Below are positions 42,452 through 52,115 of a DNA stretch of 64,000 bases, one piece after another. This DNA is from Paenibacillus lignilyticus. Its GTDB lineage: Bacteria; Bacillota; Bacilli; Paenibacillales; Paenibacillaceae. The stretch covers positions 62,001-126,000 of the forward strand of contig NZ_JAGKSP010000013.1 of NCBI RefSeq assembly GCF_017942085.1. Direction: 5' to 3'. The notes under the pieces were generated by a model that ran no database searches, was not told the origin of the DNA, and saw nothing but the letters and a program-made list of their open reading frames with translations. How positions within the stretch are numbered: position 1 is the first letter of the stretch; every line of letters begins with the position of its first letter. A program made the position numbers and the translations under genes.

Positions 42452-43081
42452 TTAAATATAGTATTCCGGATAAGCAAGCCCTTGCGTCGTCTTCGCTTCA
42501 TCCTTCTCCGTGTTTGCTTGAAAGCCCAGCTTCTGCTTGGTCATCACGACGACGATCCCGACAACGATTCCGCCCAGCATGACAACGATCTGGTTGATCG
42601 AAGTAAACAACAGCAGCAACAGAGCCGCAGCTGAGACCAGCTTCGTCGTGCGGTCGAACAAGGCGGTCTTCGCCATCTTGTAAGCTGCCAGCATAATTAA
42701 GGCGATGACCGCCCCATGAATCCCCTTGAGTGCCGCGGCCACCTTCACTTGATACTCGAATAGCGAATAGCACATGCTTAACACACAGACAATGACGAAC
42801 GTTGGCATCGTAATGCCTGCAACGGCCGCTACAGCGCCGGGAATTCCTCCTACGCGGTAGCCGATAAACGCCGCTGCATTGATACCGACGCCCCCCGGGG
42901 CTGATCCCGCAATCGTAATGACACTCCCCATCTCGGACTGTGCCAGCCAGCCGCGCTTCGTGATCACTTCCTTCTCGATGACCGGTATCATGGCGTATCC
43001 TCCGCCGAACGTGGAAGGACCTATTTGGAAGAACACCCCGAACACCCGGAATAGGAGCAGCAATTTGTCTTTTATCATCAT
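42452..43081 (-). CDS. Half-size chromate transporter, first subunit
   Basis: A 209-residue short CHR-family membrane protein. FGGGYAMIPVIEKEV near residue 24 and APGGVGINAAAFIGYRVGGIPGAV near 58 are the paired motifs. Two adjacent ATGs follow GGGAGGT; the first is used. It is the first gene of a two-gene operon and the partner of the 41892 product, which probably inserts in the opposite orientation. The physiological anion is not shown by the sequence. Confidence 0.92.
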   Translation of the reverse strand: MMIKDKLLLLFRVFGVFFQIGPSTFGGGYAMIPVIEKEVITKRGWLAQSEMGSVITIAGSAPGGVGINAAAFIGYRVGGIPGAVAAVAGITMPTFVIVCVLSMCYSLFEYQVKVAAALKGIHGAVIALIMLAAYKMAKTALFDRTTKLVSAAALLLLLFTSINQIVVMLGGIVVGIVVVMTKQKLGFQANTEKDEAKTTQGLAYPEYYI

Positions 43082-43112
43082 GAAACCTCCCGAAACCGTA
43101 TCGACTTTCTAT

Positions 43113-43140
43113 ATTATACACACTTTTTTTCATTTTGGAA
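43113..43140 (-). promoter_or_regulatory. Promoter of the chromate transporter pair
   Basis: TATAAT at 43113-43118 and a weak TTCCAA -35 at 43135-43140, 16 bp apart, lie about 35 bp upstream of the first start codon. GTGTG precedes the -10. No LysR-type dyad is obvious. Confidence 0.5.
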
Positions 43141-43295
43141 TAAAGTTATTCTATTCGTATTCATCAGCTCTGCTTATATGCCATGGCCCCGTCAATTCTC
43201 GCTCATTCTGCCGGAAGTGAGTTGTATCTCTCATTCACATGGGCTAAGATTGCTTTAATAAAGGTTAAATTCAATAGGGTAAGTTGGGATAATAG

Positions 43296-44453
43296 ATGGA
43301 AGCACCGCACGCCAAGCTGGAGACCAAAAAAAAGCTTTATCAACATATCGCCAATCAAGGCATCGTCTCGAAGATCGATCTGCTTGCTTCTTTCACGATC
43401 ACGACCAGCACGATGAACCGACTGCTGGAGGATCTTCTCGCGGACGGGCTTATTCAAGAATCCGGACGGGGTTCTTCTACGGGTGGCAGGAAACCGATCT
43501 TATTTGAAATCAACCCTCATTATGGCTATATCATCGGACTCGAAATATCGCGATTCTATTCCTCCCTCGGCCTATACGATATGCAGCTGAACGCCAAGTC
43601 GCAGGTAAGATGGCGCATGGACGAAGACATGACTCCGGGCAGGTTCGTCTCGCATGTCGCTCAACAAATCCGGGCGCTGTTGAAGGACCACGATCTCACG
43701 CAAGACCGGATCATCAGCATCGGCATCGGCGCGGTCGGCCCGCTTGACCGAGAACGCAACATGATCTTGAAGCCGCTTCACTTTCGTGCCCAAGGCTGGT
43801 CTGATGTCCCCATCTGCCAACTGATCGAAGAGGCATGCGGAATTCCGGCTATCCTTGATAACGGCGCCAATACGGCGCTCATCGGGGAGCATTGGGCCCT
43901 GCGCCAAGAGCAGCCGCAGCATATGCTCTACGTGCACGCGGGCGTCAGTCTGCGATCGGCCATGATGTCCCAAGGACGCATCATTCACGGTTCGGTCGAC
44001 ATGGAAGGGTCCATCGGTCAAATGATCATTCAGAAAGATGGCCCACGTTTGCAGGATACAGGGAACTACGGCGCTTTAGAGGCTTTCGTCTCCGTCCTCG
44101 CGCTTGAGAAGCAAGCGCAGGCCCACGACAATCTAAGGGGAGCCAGCTATGATACGCTGCTGAGGGAATTATCGCGAAATAATCCGGTCGTACAGAAGCT
44201 ATTTCTTGATGCAGCCACAAACCTCGGGATCGGATTAGCGAATCTCATTAACTCGTTTCACCCCGAAACCATTATTCTCGGCGGGGTTTTGATCAGCTCG
44301 CATGAGAGCTTCTACTCCACCGCCATCGAAACCGCGATCGCAAATACGTACTATTATCCGGAATATACGCCTGTTTTCTCCAAGGGGGCGTTGAAGGAAG
44401 ATGCCGTCGCAGCAGGCGCGGCGCTGATGGCAAGGGAGCATTTCACATTTTGA
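43296..44453 (+). CDS. ROK-family transcriptional repressor (XylR/NagC-like)
   Basis: A 385-residue protein. The N-terminal winged helix (YQHIANQGIVSKIDLLASFTITTSTMNRLLEDLLADGLIQE) is followed by a ROK sugar-binding domain (GYIIGLEISRFYSSLGLYD, NGANTALIGEHWAL, IILGGVLI). The kinase-type Asp is replaced in NGANTA and the usual Cys-rich zinc site is missing, so a pure regulator is likely. The ribosome site is weak. It lies convergent with the DUF5107-TPR gene and shares a terminator with it. Its target operon and sugar are unknown. Confidence 0.88.
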   Translation: MEAPHAKLETKKKLYQHIANQGIVSKIDLLASFTITTSTMNRLLEDLLADGLIQESGRGSSTGGRKPILFEINPHYGYIIGLEISRFYSSLGLYDMQLNAKSQVRWRMDEDMTPGRFVSHVAQQIRALLKDHDLTQDRIISIGIGAVGPLDRERNMILKPLHFRAQGWSDVPICQLIEEACGIPAILDNGANTALIGEHWALRQEQPQHMLYVHAGVSLRSAMMSQGRIIHGSVDMEGSIGQMIIQKDGPRLQDTGNYGALEAFVSVLALEKQAQAHDNLRGASYDTLLRELSRNNPVVQKLFLDAATNLGIGLANLINSFHPETIILGGVLISSHESFYSTAIETAIANTYYYPEYTPVFSKGALKEDAVAAGAALMAREHFTF

Positions 44454-44504
44454 CGGCAGCTTGAAAGACATCATAAGATCATTCATGCAAGAGATGAAAT
44501 CAAC

Positions 44505-44550
44505 AAAAAGTCCTGATCAATCAAGGGTTACTTGATTATCAGGACTTTTT
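44505..44550. terminator. Bidirectional terminator between convergent genes
   Basis: AAAAAGTCCTGAT...AATCAAG pairs with CTTGATT...ATCAGGACTTTTT, a stem of about 20 bp with one bulge and a 5-nt loop. The A-run on one side and T-run on the other serve both the ROK repressor (plus) and the DUF5107-TPR gene (minus). Confidence 0.92.
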
Positions 44551-44563
44551 GTAGTGATGTGGT

Positions 44564-47500
44564 TTATACGATCGTTTGAGCATGGAAGGAATGAAGGTAG
44601 GCACCGAGATGATTCACGTCAAGCCGCAGAACTGCAGCAAGCTCTTCGGCTGCTTCTTTGGCGCTTCCGAGTCCCGTCAAGCCCAGTCCTCGCATGTACC
44701 GGCAGTGAATTTCGTTCCTGACGTTCAAATCGTCCTCGAAGACGAGGAAATCCGGCAGCGAAATCGCGAAATAATCGATTTTGACGTCGTCGAACACATG
44801 CTTCTCAGCATAATCGATCAGCTTGTAGAACCGTCTTTTGGCTTCCTTGCCGTTACCGAGCTTCAGCCAAGCCAAGCCTTGATAATAGATCATATCCGGC
44901 GGCTGATCGTTGTAAAACATCGCGCTTGCCGGTTCCTCGAGTCCGACCGATGCGGCATGGAATGCAGCTCGGGCTTCTTCCGCTTGACCTAATGCCGCAT
45001 AAGCACAGCCCAGATAATAGTAAACATTGTTTTCTTGCGCTCCCGTGAGTTTGCCTTCGCCTAGATTTTCGGGATAGAAGAGTGCTTTCTTCAGCCAAAC
45101 AATCGCTTCGTCATAATTCTCTTCGGACAAGCATGCTTTTGCCATTTCTACGTGAGCGAGCACGTATTGACCTGTCGCTTTCCCTTCCCCGCCTTCCCAC
45201 GGATGGAACTGACGCGCTGCGAGAAGTTCAACTGCGCGCCGGTGGCGGCCAAGGCGATTGTGAAGCGTGACATACTCCAAGTAGAGATCGTCTCTGCGCT
45301 CCACGAGATGTACGTGTGCGGATAACCGAGCGAGTCGGTCTTCCGGAGAAATACCGATTTTTCTATACAACTGATCCAGCTCATAGAAGACCCTTGCATC
45401 ATCTTGATTGCAAGCAAAAGCCCGTTCCAATGCTTGGCGGGCCTTATCCTTGTCGCCAAGTTTATTGTAGAAAGCAAGCGCCAAGTTCCGGCTCACGGTC
45501 GGGAAGGAAGAGTCGATCGACAGAGACGTCTCCCAATGAGCAATCGCTTTGTCCGCGACTTTCTTGTCGTAGTACAAGTTGCCCAAGTAATAGTGCGCTT
45601 TGGCATCTCGCTGCCCATTGCTCGCAGCGAATGTTAACACCGTTAGGTCGAACAACGTGTTCGGGAAACAATAGTCCGGGGATGCCGCTCCTCCGGCTTG
45701 CAGATGCTTGAGCGACACCTCCGGTTGACCCATCCGGCCATACAAATAGCCAAGCGTGTAATGGATCATGGGATACGTACTGTCCGAACTGCTGTCTGCT
45801 ATCATATTCAATATTTCAATAGCCTCGGCATATAGCCCTGCGTCGGCATAGTCAGAAGCTAATGACAAGTGGTTATGCGCGTCCGCTCTCAACAAGAAGA
45901 GGAACTCCTCATACACCGATTCCGCTTTCTCGATATCCCCTGCCATTTCCAAGGCCAGTCTCAGTTCGTTGTACGCACCGAAGTCAGCGATGTCCAGTCG
46001 GAGCGTTTCGCTGCCGAACGCAATCGCTTCCTCCTGTCGACCGAGCTTGCGAAGCAGTGCAGCCTTCACATTTCTTGCTTTGTAATTACGCGAGTTACGG
46101 ACGAGCGAACGTTCGACCAGCTCCAATGCCTCGGACAGCCGTCCTTGCTCGGTCGCGATTTGCGCTAAGGAAAAGTAGCCGCTGTCTTGCCAGGCTGCCG
46201 ACCATACGGATTTGTAAAAGGCCGCGAACGCTTCTTCTTGCCTGCCTTGAAGCTTTAATGAAACGCCCAACTGATAGTAAGCTTCGCCGTCATAAGGATT
46301 CGGATTGCGCCAAGTCAAACTCTTAATCGCTACGCGGAAGTGACGCTCGCTTTCTTCCAACAGTCCTTTGCGAAGCAGCAGCGTTCCGTATGCGACGTTG
46401 ATTCGGATATCACTAGGATCCCGCTTCAGTCCTTCGAGGTAATAGGCTTCCGGCTCGAAAGTCGCATGCCGGTATTGCTCCAGGTGAAGCCCTGCCAAAT
46501 ACAGCTGCTCGTTAGTCATCAGCTCCTGCGGCTCCGGCAAAGGCTTCGCCGCCTCGGGCATTTCTTCGATTTGCGGTTTCTTAGGCGTGTAGCTCACAAG
46601 CTGCACACCGGACCCATCCTTCACCGACAACGTTAGCTCGTGCGCCTTAACGCCTGAAGCCAGACGAACTTCGGCTTGAAAGCCCTGCAGCGGAGTGAGT
46701 GTCAATTTCTCGCAGTAATACGTTTGGCCATTGCCCGAAAGCGCCACAGTTGCGCCTTCCACTAGGGATGTTGTGTAGACGTAGATAGCAGCCAAGGCAA
46801 GGTTCTCGTCGACTTCCAAGTTTACCGCGGCTTCGGTCGTCGCGTTTTTGACGACTCCGATATCTTTGTAGGGCATGAAGTATTGCTTAAAGGACTTCTC
46901 TTCGTATGGCTGCAGCCACGTAAAATCGGGTTGGTTGTCCGTGTAAACGCCGGTCATCAGCTCGATGTACGGCCCGTCTTCATCGGTTAAATTGCGGTCC
47001 CACGCTTGCCCGAATTCCCCATTGCCCCATGTCCATTGTTTTTTGCCCGGCGAAATATGATGATTCGCGACGTGCAGCAAGCCCGCTTTCAGCGCGTGAT
47101 CGTAGCCTCCAACGAAGTTGTAGTCGGATTTGTACGCCATGTAAGAGGTTGGGACAGGAATGTTCTTGTAACGGGAGATGTCGACGCCTTCGGAATAGTC
47201 CATTTTGTAATACGTGCCGGTGGCGATTGGAAATTTGGACACGTCGCGTTTGCCATGGTCGTATACGGCGTTCACGTCCGGCGGAAACACCGATTGCGTA
47301 TGATCGTTGACCGCAACCGCGGGGTTTGCCCACCACAGGAACGTTTGCGGTTCCGGCGTACGGTTGTAGAGCTGTGCAGCGATTTCCAGATACGCTTTGT
47401 CCGGATACAGCGTGAACCCCGCCGTCACTTTCGTTCCGTACATGCGGTCGATCTCGCTCACCCATACGGTGGCGCTGCCGTCTTCATTTTCCTCCAAACG

Positions 47501-47911
47501 GCATTCAACCGGGCCGTACGTGTTTGGACGATGATGCTGCGGCCAATTGAACTCGATGCCTCCCGAAATCCACGGTCCTGCCAAACCGACGAGCGCCGGC
47601 TTGATCACCTGGTTATAGTAAACGAAGTCGTAATTGTTCGTGCGATCGACCGCGCGATAGATCCGGCCTCCGAGCTCCGGCATGATTTCGATGCGCAAAT
47701 AATCGTTTTCCAAGATGACGACGCGATAAGGATGCGGCTTTTTCTCGTCCTCTATTTTATCGATAACGGGATGGGGGTACACTTTGCCGGAACTGCCCTG
47801 ATACACGCGCTTTTCCAGAAACATTGGATTTTTGTCGGGTTTTCCTACAGCATACGTAGGAATGTCGACGATCTCTTCCCAGACGCGGGAACGTCCAATC
47901 TGCTGAGTCAA
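44564..47911 (-). CDS. DUF5107 domain protein with C-terminal TPR repeats
   Basis: A 1115-residue protein with a TTG start preceded by GGGAG. Residues about 1-400 form a DUF5107 domain, a galactose-mutarotase-like beta-sandwich (YLRIEIMPELGGRIYRAVDRTN, GPWISGGIEFNWPQHHRP). A linker is followed from about residue 470 to 1000 by many tetratricopeptide repeats (for example ALELVERSLVRNSRNYKARNVKAALLR-type helices). No signal peptide. Mutarotase-like domains bind sugars, and TPRs bind proteins, so a scaffold or enzyme for carbohydrate conversion is plausible, but the function is unknown. The AraC regulator at 48104 is divergent and likely controls it. The 306-residue protein at 49038 has a similar fold. 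Confidence 0.85.
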   Translation of the reverse strand: MTQQIGRSRVWEEIVDIPTYAVGKPDKNPMFLEKRVYQGSSGKVYPHPVIDKIEDEKKPHPYRVVILENDYLRIEIMPELGGRIYRAVDRTNNYDFVYYNQVIKPALVGLAGPWISGGIEFNWPQHHRPNTYGPVECRLEENEDGSATVWVSEIDRMYGTKVTAGFTLYPDKAYLEIAAQLYNRTPEPQTFLWWANPAVAVNDHTQSVFPPDVNAVYDHGKRDVSKFPIATGTYYKMDYSEGVDISRYKNIPVPTSYMAYKSDYNFVGGYDHALKAGLLHVANHHISPGKKQWTWGNGEFGQAWDRNLTDEDGPYIELMTGVYTDNQPDFTWLQPYEEKSFKQYFMPYKDIGVVKNATTEAAVNLEVDENLALAAIYVYTTSLVEGATVALSGNGQTYYCEKLTLTPLQGFQAEVRLASGVKAHELTLSVKDGSGVQLVSYTPKKPQIEEMPEAAKPLPEPQELMTNEQLYLAGLHLEQYRHATFEPEAYYLEGLKRDPSDIRINVAYGTLLLRKGLLEESERHFRVAIKSLTWRNPNPYDGEAYYQLGVSLKLQGRQEEAFAAFYKSVWSAAWQDSGYFSLAQIATEQGRLSEALELVERSLVRNSRNYKARNVKAALLRKLGRQEEAIAFGSETLRLDIADFGAYNELRLALEMAGDIEKAESVYEEFLFLLRADAHNHLSLASDYADAGLYAEAIEILNMIADSSSDSTYPMIHYTLGYLYGRMGQPEVSLKHLQAGGAASPDYCFPNTLFDLTVLTFAASNGQRDAKAHYYLGNLYYDKKVADKAIAHWETSLSIDSSFPTVSRNLALAFYNKLGDKDKARQALERAFACNQDDARVFYELDQLYRKIGISPEDRLARLSAHVHLVERRDDLYLEYVTLHNRLGRHRRAVELLAARQFHPWEGGEGKATGQYVLAHVEMAKACLSEENYDEAIVWLKKALFYPENLGEGKLTGAQENNVYYYLGCAYAALGQAEEARAAFHAASVGLEEPASAMFYNDQPPDMIYYQGLAWLKLGNGKEAKRRFYKLIDYAEKHVFDDVKIDYFAISLPDFLVFEDDLNVRNEIHCRYMRGLGLTGLGSAKEAAEELAAVLRLDVNHLGAYLHSFHAQTIV

Positions 47912-48037
47912 TTGCAGTCACTCCCTATTAAAGTTTGAAATCTACTACCTACTTTAACGAACGGCGTTGATTAGAACAATTGAACATCAACGGATTATGA
48001 TGGACTATATTCTGATTTATCGGTATTGCATACCACA

Positions 48038-48066
48038 TTGACCCTGTATACAATAGCAGTTATAAC
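48038..48066 (+). promoter_or_regulatory. Promoter of the 48104 AraC regulator
   Basis: TTGACC (48038-48043) and TATAAC (48061-48066) with a 17-bp spacer make a near-consensus vegetative promoter. It gives a leader of about 30 nt. The divergent DUF5107-TPR gene starts 127 bp away on the other side. Confidence 0.65.
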
Positions 48067-48103
48067 ACCCTTGAGAAACGAAGGGATTTGATCCTATCAC
48101 GCT

Positions 48104-48988
48104 ATGAAAAAAATGGAAGGGTTTCGAGAACAGCGTCTTTTCGTCCTCCCGGAGTATATGCAGCGCGAGCTTGCCGGAACCGAGCTGACCCGGCAACTGT
48201 TCGTTAGCGATATCGGTTTTTTTCCGCATGCCAAGCACCACTACAGGGAGCGGACGGAAGGCGCGGACGCCCATATCTTCATCTATTGCATCGACGGTCA
48301 TGGGATCGTGGAAATAAACGACGGCGAGCCGCTCAGCATCGGGCCTGGCAGCCTTGTCGCGATTCCGGCGGGCATGCCTCACCGCTACTGGGCTTCCGAA
48401 CAGGAACCCTGGAGTATTTATTGGTTCCATTTGAAGGGAGAACACGCGCGAGAATTGACCCGACTGTATGGGCTCGACGAGCATAAGACCATTTCACTCC
48501 CTCACTCGATTGTTGCTGATTTCGTCTCCAGCATCGAGCAGTCGCTTGCGATCATCTCGGACAGGCCCTATTCGATTCACTCTCACGTTTACGTCTCGCA
48601 GACCATGCGATGGATATTGAGCGGCGTTGGCCAAGAACTCCTGCATGCAAGCCAGGATCATAAGCGGGACCAGTATTTGGAGAAAGCGATGCGGTATATG
48701 AACGAACACGTGGGGACTACCGTGCGGCTCCCCGAGCTTGCCAGATCCGCCGGCATTTCGACGCAGCATTTGATCCACCTCTTCAACAAGGAAACCGGTT
48801 TCTCGCCCATCGATTATTTCCTGCGCATGAAGATGCAGCATGCCGCGAGCATGCTCGATTTAACCAACTTAACCGTGCGGGAGATCGCCGTCTCCGTCGG
48901 TCTTGCCGACCCCTATTATTTCTCCCGCATCTTCAAGAAGCTCATGGGCTACTCGCCTACCGAATATCGAAAAATCCCTAAAGGCTAG
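48104..48988 (+). CDS. AraC-family transcriptional regulator with cupin-type sensor domain
   Basis: A 294-residue regulator. The N-terminal cupin (FIYCIDGHGIVEINDGEPLSIGPGSLVAIPAGMPHRYW) probably binds a sugar. The C-terminal AraC domain has LARSAGISTQHLIHLFNKETGFSPIDYFLRMK and VREIAVSVGLADPYYFSRIFKKLMGYSPTEYRK. The ribosome site is poor (GAAGGG, 16 nt away). It is divergent from the DUF5107-TPR gene, the probable target, and convergent with the mutarotase-like gene at 49038. The melibiose-type regulator architecture would also suit control of the alpha-galactosidase operon. Confidence 0.9.
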   Translation: MKKMEGFREQRLFVLPEYMQRELAGTELTRQLFVSDIGFFPHAKHHYRERTEGADAHIFIYCIDGHGIVEINDGEPLSIGPGSLVAIPAGMPHRYWASEQEPWSIYWFHLKGEHARELTRLYGLDEHKTISLPHSIVADFVSSIEQSLAIISDRPYSIHSHVYVSQTMRWILSGVGQELLHASQDHKRDQYLEKAMRYMNEHVGTTVRLPELARSAGISTQHLIHLFNKETGFSPIDYFLRMKMQHAASMLDLTNLTVREIAVSVGLADPYYFSRIFKKLMGYSPTEYRKIPKG

Positions 48989-48997
48989 CTGCGCAAG

Positions 48998-49026
48998 AAA
49001 GCCCCGGATGAATGATCATCCGGGGC
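48998..49026 (-). terminator. Terminator of the alpha-galactosidase operon
   Basis: A perfect 10-bp GC-rich stem (49001-49010 with 49017-49026) with a 6-nt loop is followed on the minus strand by TTTCTTG. It lies 12 bp after the stop of the 49038 gene and can also fold in the plus-strand AraC message. Confidence 0.75.
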
Positions 49027-49037
49027 CGTTCATCTTC

Positions 49038-49958
49038 TCATTCCCGCCAATCCCCATGTCCAAGGAGGATGTCGACGGACCAGCTATAACTTTCGCCTTC
49101 TCGCAAACGGACTGACGTGCCATTACGCTCCGCCCGCTCCAACGAGTCGTAATAGCCAATGCCGGGCTCCAATGCAATGGTAGTCCGATCGTTGAATTTA
49201 CCTTGGTCGATCCAGACTCCGAAGTGGGGTACGGTATCCTTCGGAACGGATACGATCATATAGGCGTGGCTATTCATGCCAAGCAGTCCTGACCAGCCCT
49301 CCGGAACGGCCCCGTTATAATAAAATTTGGTGCCCTCGCCCGTCGTTTCCGGCCCATAAGCCCAGACATCAGGGATCATAAAATCGCGGTCCGCCTTGCC
49401 GTAAATGCAATTCATCTCGCGCACCGATGGTGGCGTAAGAATCCGCGTCGGTTCATCCACGGCAAATTGGGGATGCGCAACCCATAGAAAAGAAAACGGC
49501 GCTCCGCCGAGATGCTGAACGGTATAATTCAGCCTTAGTCGCCGCTCGCCGGGAAGTGACAGCGTCCTCGTCAGCCGGTAAGGAAGCTGTCTCCCCTCTA
49601 CAGTGCAACCCAGCGCATCCCCGCTCACCTCCGCCTGCCATGGAAGTGCCCATACTTCGCCATGATCGGGAAGATTCAGACTACCGTCCTCCCCCGCTGA
49701 GCAAGCATCTATGGTCGGAAAACATTCATCCCATCCGCTCATATCGCCATCGCAGAAATTCGATCCGTAATCCAGCTTCTGCATAGGTCGGTCCCCCGCA
49801 TCGAGCAGCCATTCCTTCCCCGTTGGTTTATAGAGGAGCGAGACGATCTTCCCCCCGAGCTCAGGGATGGTCTCAACTCGAACGGATTCATTTTCGGCTA
49901 CGAGCGAGAGGCATCCTCTATAGCTGCTTTCGTAGATTTGCGCACCACGGATTGGCAT
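49038..49958 (-). CDS. Aldose 1-epimerase/mutarotase-like protein
   Basis: A 306-residue beta-sandwich protein. VRVETIPELGGKIVSLLYKPTGKEWL near residue 27 is the typical start of the galactose-mutarotase fold, and FLWVAHPQFAV near 153 provides the conserved His region. It probably interconverts sugar anomers or binds a galactoside; classical catalytic residues cannot be assigned with certainty. It is the last gene of the alpha-galactoside operon, 7 bp after the GH36 gene, which fits mutarotation of released galactose. GGAG precedes the ATG. Confidence 0.75.
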   Translation of the reverse strand: MPIRGAQIYESSYRGCLSLVAENESVRVETIPELGGKIVSLLYKPTGKEWLLDAGDRPMQKLDYGSNFCDGDMSGWDECFPTIDACSAGEDGSLNLPDHGEVWALPWQAEVSGDALGCTVEGRQLPYRLTRTLSLPGERRLRLNYTVQHLGGAPFSFLWVAHPQFAVDEPTRILTPPSVREMNCIYGKADRDFMIPDVWAYGPETTGEGTKFYYNGAVPEGWSGLLGMNSHAYMIVSVPKDTVPHFGVWIDQGKFNDRTTIALEPGIGYYDSLERAERNGTSVRLREGESYSWSVDILLGHGDWRE

Positions 49959-49964
49959 CGGTCA

Positions 49965-52085
49965 TCATCTCCACTGCTGAATTCGCTTTAAGTGAATCAT
50001 TTGGCTCTGGCAATCACCCTTAAATCCTAATGCCACGCCAATCCGCATCAGGAAGCTGCCATGAAGCGCAACCGTCCGGTCGTCTCCGGCATCGACCTCA
50101 TATATGGCTTCCGGATCAAGGCCCTGCAGAGCAAGCCGGCGTTCCCATGCCCCAAAATGCTGCGCGTTCTGGAAAGCAAACACCACGGATTCTTGCCCGT
50201 CTGTGGTTATGTACTGGCATGCCGCAACGTTCGAATGGCGCAATGACGATAAGCGATATAACTCGCCATGCATCGTAATCGATCGGATGCGTTTGTACTG
50301 CTCCACATAGCCCTTCGCTTCGGCCAGTTCTTCTTCCGACCAGCGGTCGATGTTCGCGCCTATGCCGAGACCGCCCATCATGGCGCTATGGAACCGGAAG
50401 GAAAGCGGAAGCCTTCTTCCGTTCATGCCGTGTGGAGACTCCGTTACCCAGCACATCATGACGGACGGGTCGTACGCGTAGGTGAAGCCTTCCTGAATAT
50501 GCAACCGGTCGAGCGCGTCCGTATTGTCGCTGATCCAGGCTTGATCCGCATAACGCAATATACCAAGATCAATTCGTGCGCCGCCGCCCGCGCATGTCTC
50601 GAACTCGACGTACGGGAACCGCCTGCGAAGCTCGCCCCATATATCATACAGATTGTTCACATGGCGAATCCAGTCCGAATGCTCCCTTTGCTGCCGCTCA
50701 TGCGCGATTCCCGGCTCGGTCACCGTTCGGTTCATATCCCATTTAATGAAGGAGATATCGTAGGTATCGAGTAAATCCGTCATGAAATCGAGGACGAACT
50801 GTTTGACTTCCGGCAGCCCGAGGTTCAGCAGCAATTGATTCCGAAGCTGAGAACCGGTACGCGTCGGGAACTGGTATACCCATTCCGGATGAGCGCGGTA
50901 CAAATCACTGTCCGGATTGACCGATTCGGGCTCTACCCAGATCCCGAAATCCATGCCGAGCGATTTGACCTCGTCGATCAACTCATTCAAGCCGTTCGGG
51001 AACTTCTGCGGATTCACCTGCCAATCGCCTAGTCCTGCCCGGTCGCTGCTCCGTGCGCCGAACCAGCCGTCGTCGACGACGAACAGCTCGACGCCGACTG
51101 TCGCCGCTTTGCGCGCCAACGCTTTCTGATCCTGCACGTTGACCGCGAATTCAGTCGCTTCCCACGAATTGTAGAGCACCTTGCGTTCTCGCGAGCCAGG
51201 TAGAATCGCTGCTTTCTGATAGCGGTGAAGCTTGCGGCTCATCTCGCCGAAACCATTCTCGGAGAAACCGCCCGCAAAGACGGGGGACGTAAAGGATTCG
51301 CCCGGCGCAAGCGTGAAGCTGCCGTCGAAATCATGGATTCCGCCGGTTATCCTGAGGTGTCCGAAGGTCGTTTTTTCCGCGACGATTTTCCAATTGCCGC
51401 TCCAGCCGAGCGCGCCGAACCATACATCGCCGTTCGTTTCGCCGGCTGTCCCGTCGTCGATCGCAAACCAAGGGTTCGCGTGAGGCCCCGTAAACCCTCT
51501 TCTGGACTCCAGCACTTTCTTTCCCTCGGACAGCACGTTCGTACGCAATTGATACTCGCCTGCCCACCGTCCCGTGACATGCGTCAAACGGCATGCGGGG
51601 AGGGCAAGCAGCGACCAGACGGCGGACATCACTTGCTCGATGCGAACGGACGAAGCCTCGCCGTTTATTACCGTTATATGTCGCTCGACCAGATCGAATT
51701 CGGGAAACACGTTGTAATGCAGATTCACTTGGAGGTCGTAGTAGTTGTCTGCCAAATGAACGATCAGTTCCTCTGGCTTGTCGATCGAGTAGCCTTCATA
51801 TCGAAGCTTCAGATCGCGCACGCCGTCGCCGAACGTAACTTTCAATGCCGGCTCCGCGTACAAGAGGCCGCCCCATCCCCCGTACTCTTCCGATTCGCGG
51901 TCTACCGCCGCATCGAAGGAGCTGTGATGCTTCGTTCGAAGCAAGTCGGCGCAATCCCCGGCATGCACCGGAGACCCCCAATAGAGATGCTGCACGGTTC
52001 CGCTGTCGTTGATGCCGAACAGATAGGATGACCGTGCGGTACGGATGGCGAAAATACGGTCTTCTTCCAAATAGCCGATCGGCAC
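49965..52085 (-). CDS. GH36 alpha-galactosidase (cytoplasmic)
   Basis: I prefer the GTG at 52085, 8 nt after AGGAG, over the GTG nine bases upstream. The roughly 706-residue protein has the complete GH36 architecture: an N-terminal beta-sandwich, a TIM barrel with FVVDDGWFGAR near residue 337, the nucleophile Asp at about 450 (FIKWDMNR), the acid/base Asp at about 520 (WISDNTDALDR), and CAGGGARIDLG. It removes terminal alpha-1,6-galactose from raffinose- or melibiose-type sugars. No signal peptide, so it acts on imported sugars, consistent with the importer upstream in the operon. Family and catalytic residues are clear; the natural oligosaccharide is not. Confidence 0.95.
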   Translation of the reverse strand: MPIGYLEEDRIFAIRTARSSYLFGINDSGTVQHLYWGSPVHAGDCADLLRTKHHSSFDAAVDRESEEYGGWGGLLYAEPALKVTFGDGVRDLKLRYEGYSIDKPEELIVHLADNYYDLQVNLHYNVFPEFDLVERHITVINGEASSVRIEQVMSAVWSLLALPACRLTHVTGRWAGEYQLRTNVLSEGKKVLESRRGFTGPHANPWFAIDDGTAGETNGDVWFGALGWSGNWKIVAEKTTFGHLRITGGIHDFDGSFTLAPGESFTSPVFAGGFSENGFGEMSRKLHRYQKAAILPGSRERKVLYNSWEATEFAVNVQDQKALARKAATVGVELFVVDDGWFGARSSDRAGLGDWQVNPQKFPNGLNELIDEVKSLGMDFGIWVEPESVNPDSDLYRAHPEWVYQFPTRTGSQLRNQLLLNLGLPEVKQFVLDFMTDLLDTYDISFIKWDMNRTVTEPGIAHERQQREHSDWIRHVNNLYDIWGELRRRFPYVEFETCAGGGARIDLGILRYADQAWISDNTDALDRLHIQEGFTYAYDPSVMMCWVTESPHGMNGRRLPLSFRFHSAMMGGLGIGANIDRWSEEELAEAKGYVEQYKRIRSITMHGELYRLSSLRHSNVAACQYITTDGQESVVFAFQNAQHFGAWERRLALQGLDPEAIYEVDAGDDRTVALHGSFLMRIGVALGFKGDCQSQMIHLKRIQQWR

Positions 52086-52115
52086 AGCGATCACTCCTCT
52101 AAGGTGTAATTTATT

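Noticed and set aside
41009..43081. LysR and chromate transporters as one established regulatory unit
   Set aside because: The genes are convergent, share no promoter region, and no LysR-type dyad is seen before the transporter genes. Kept only as a proximity remark.
42498..43133. A 211-codon minus-strand frame over the first chromate transporter gene
   Set aside because: It overlaps the clear CHR-family gene in another frame and is rich in Arg/Gly/His without any motif.
51225..52031. A 268-codon plus-strand frame opposite the GH36 gene
   Set aside because: Antisense to a complete GH36 enzyme with catalytic residues; no independent support.
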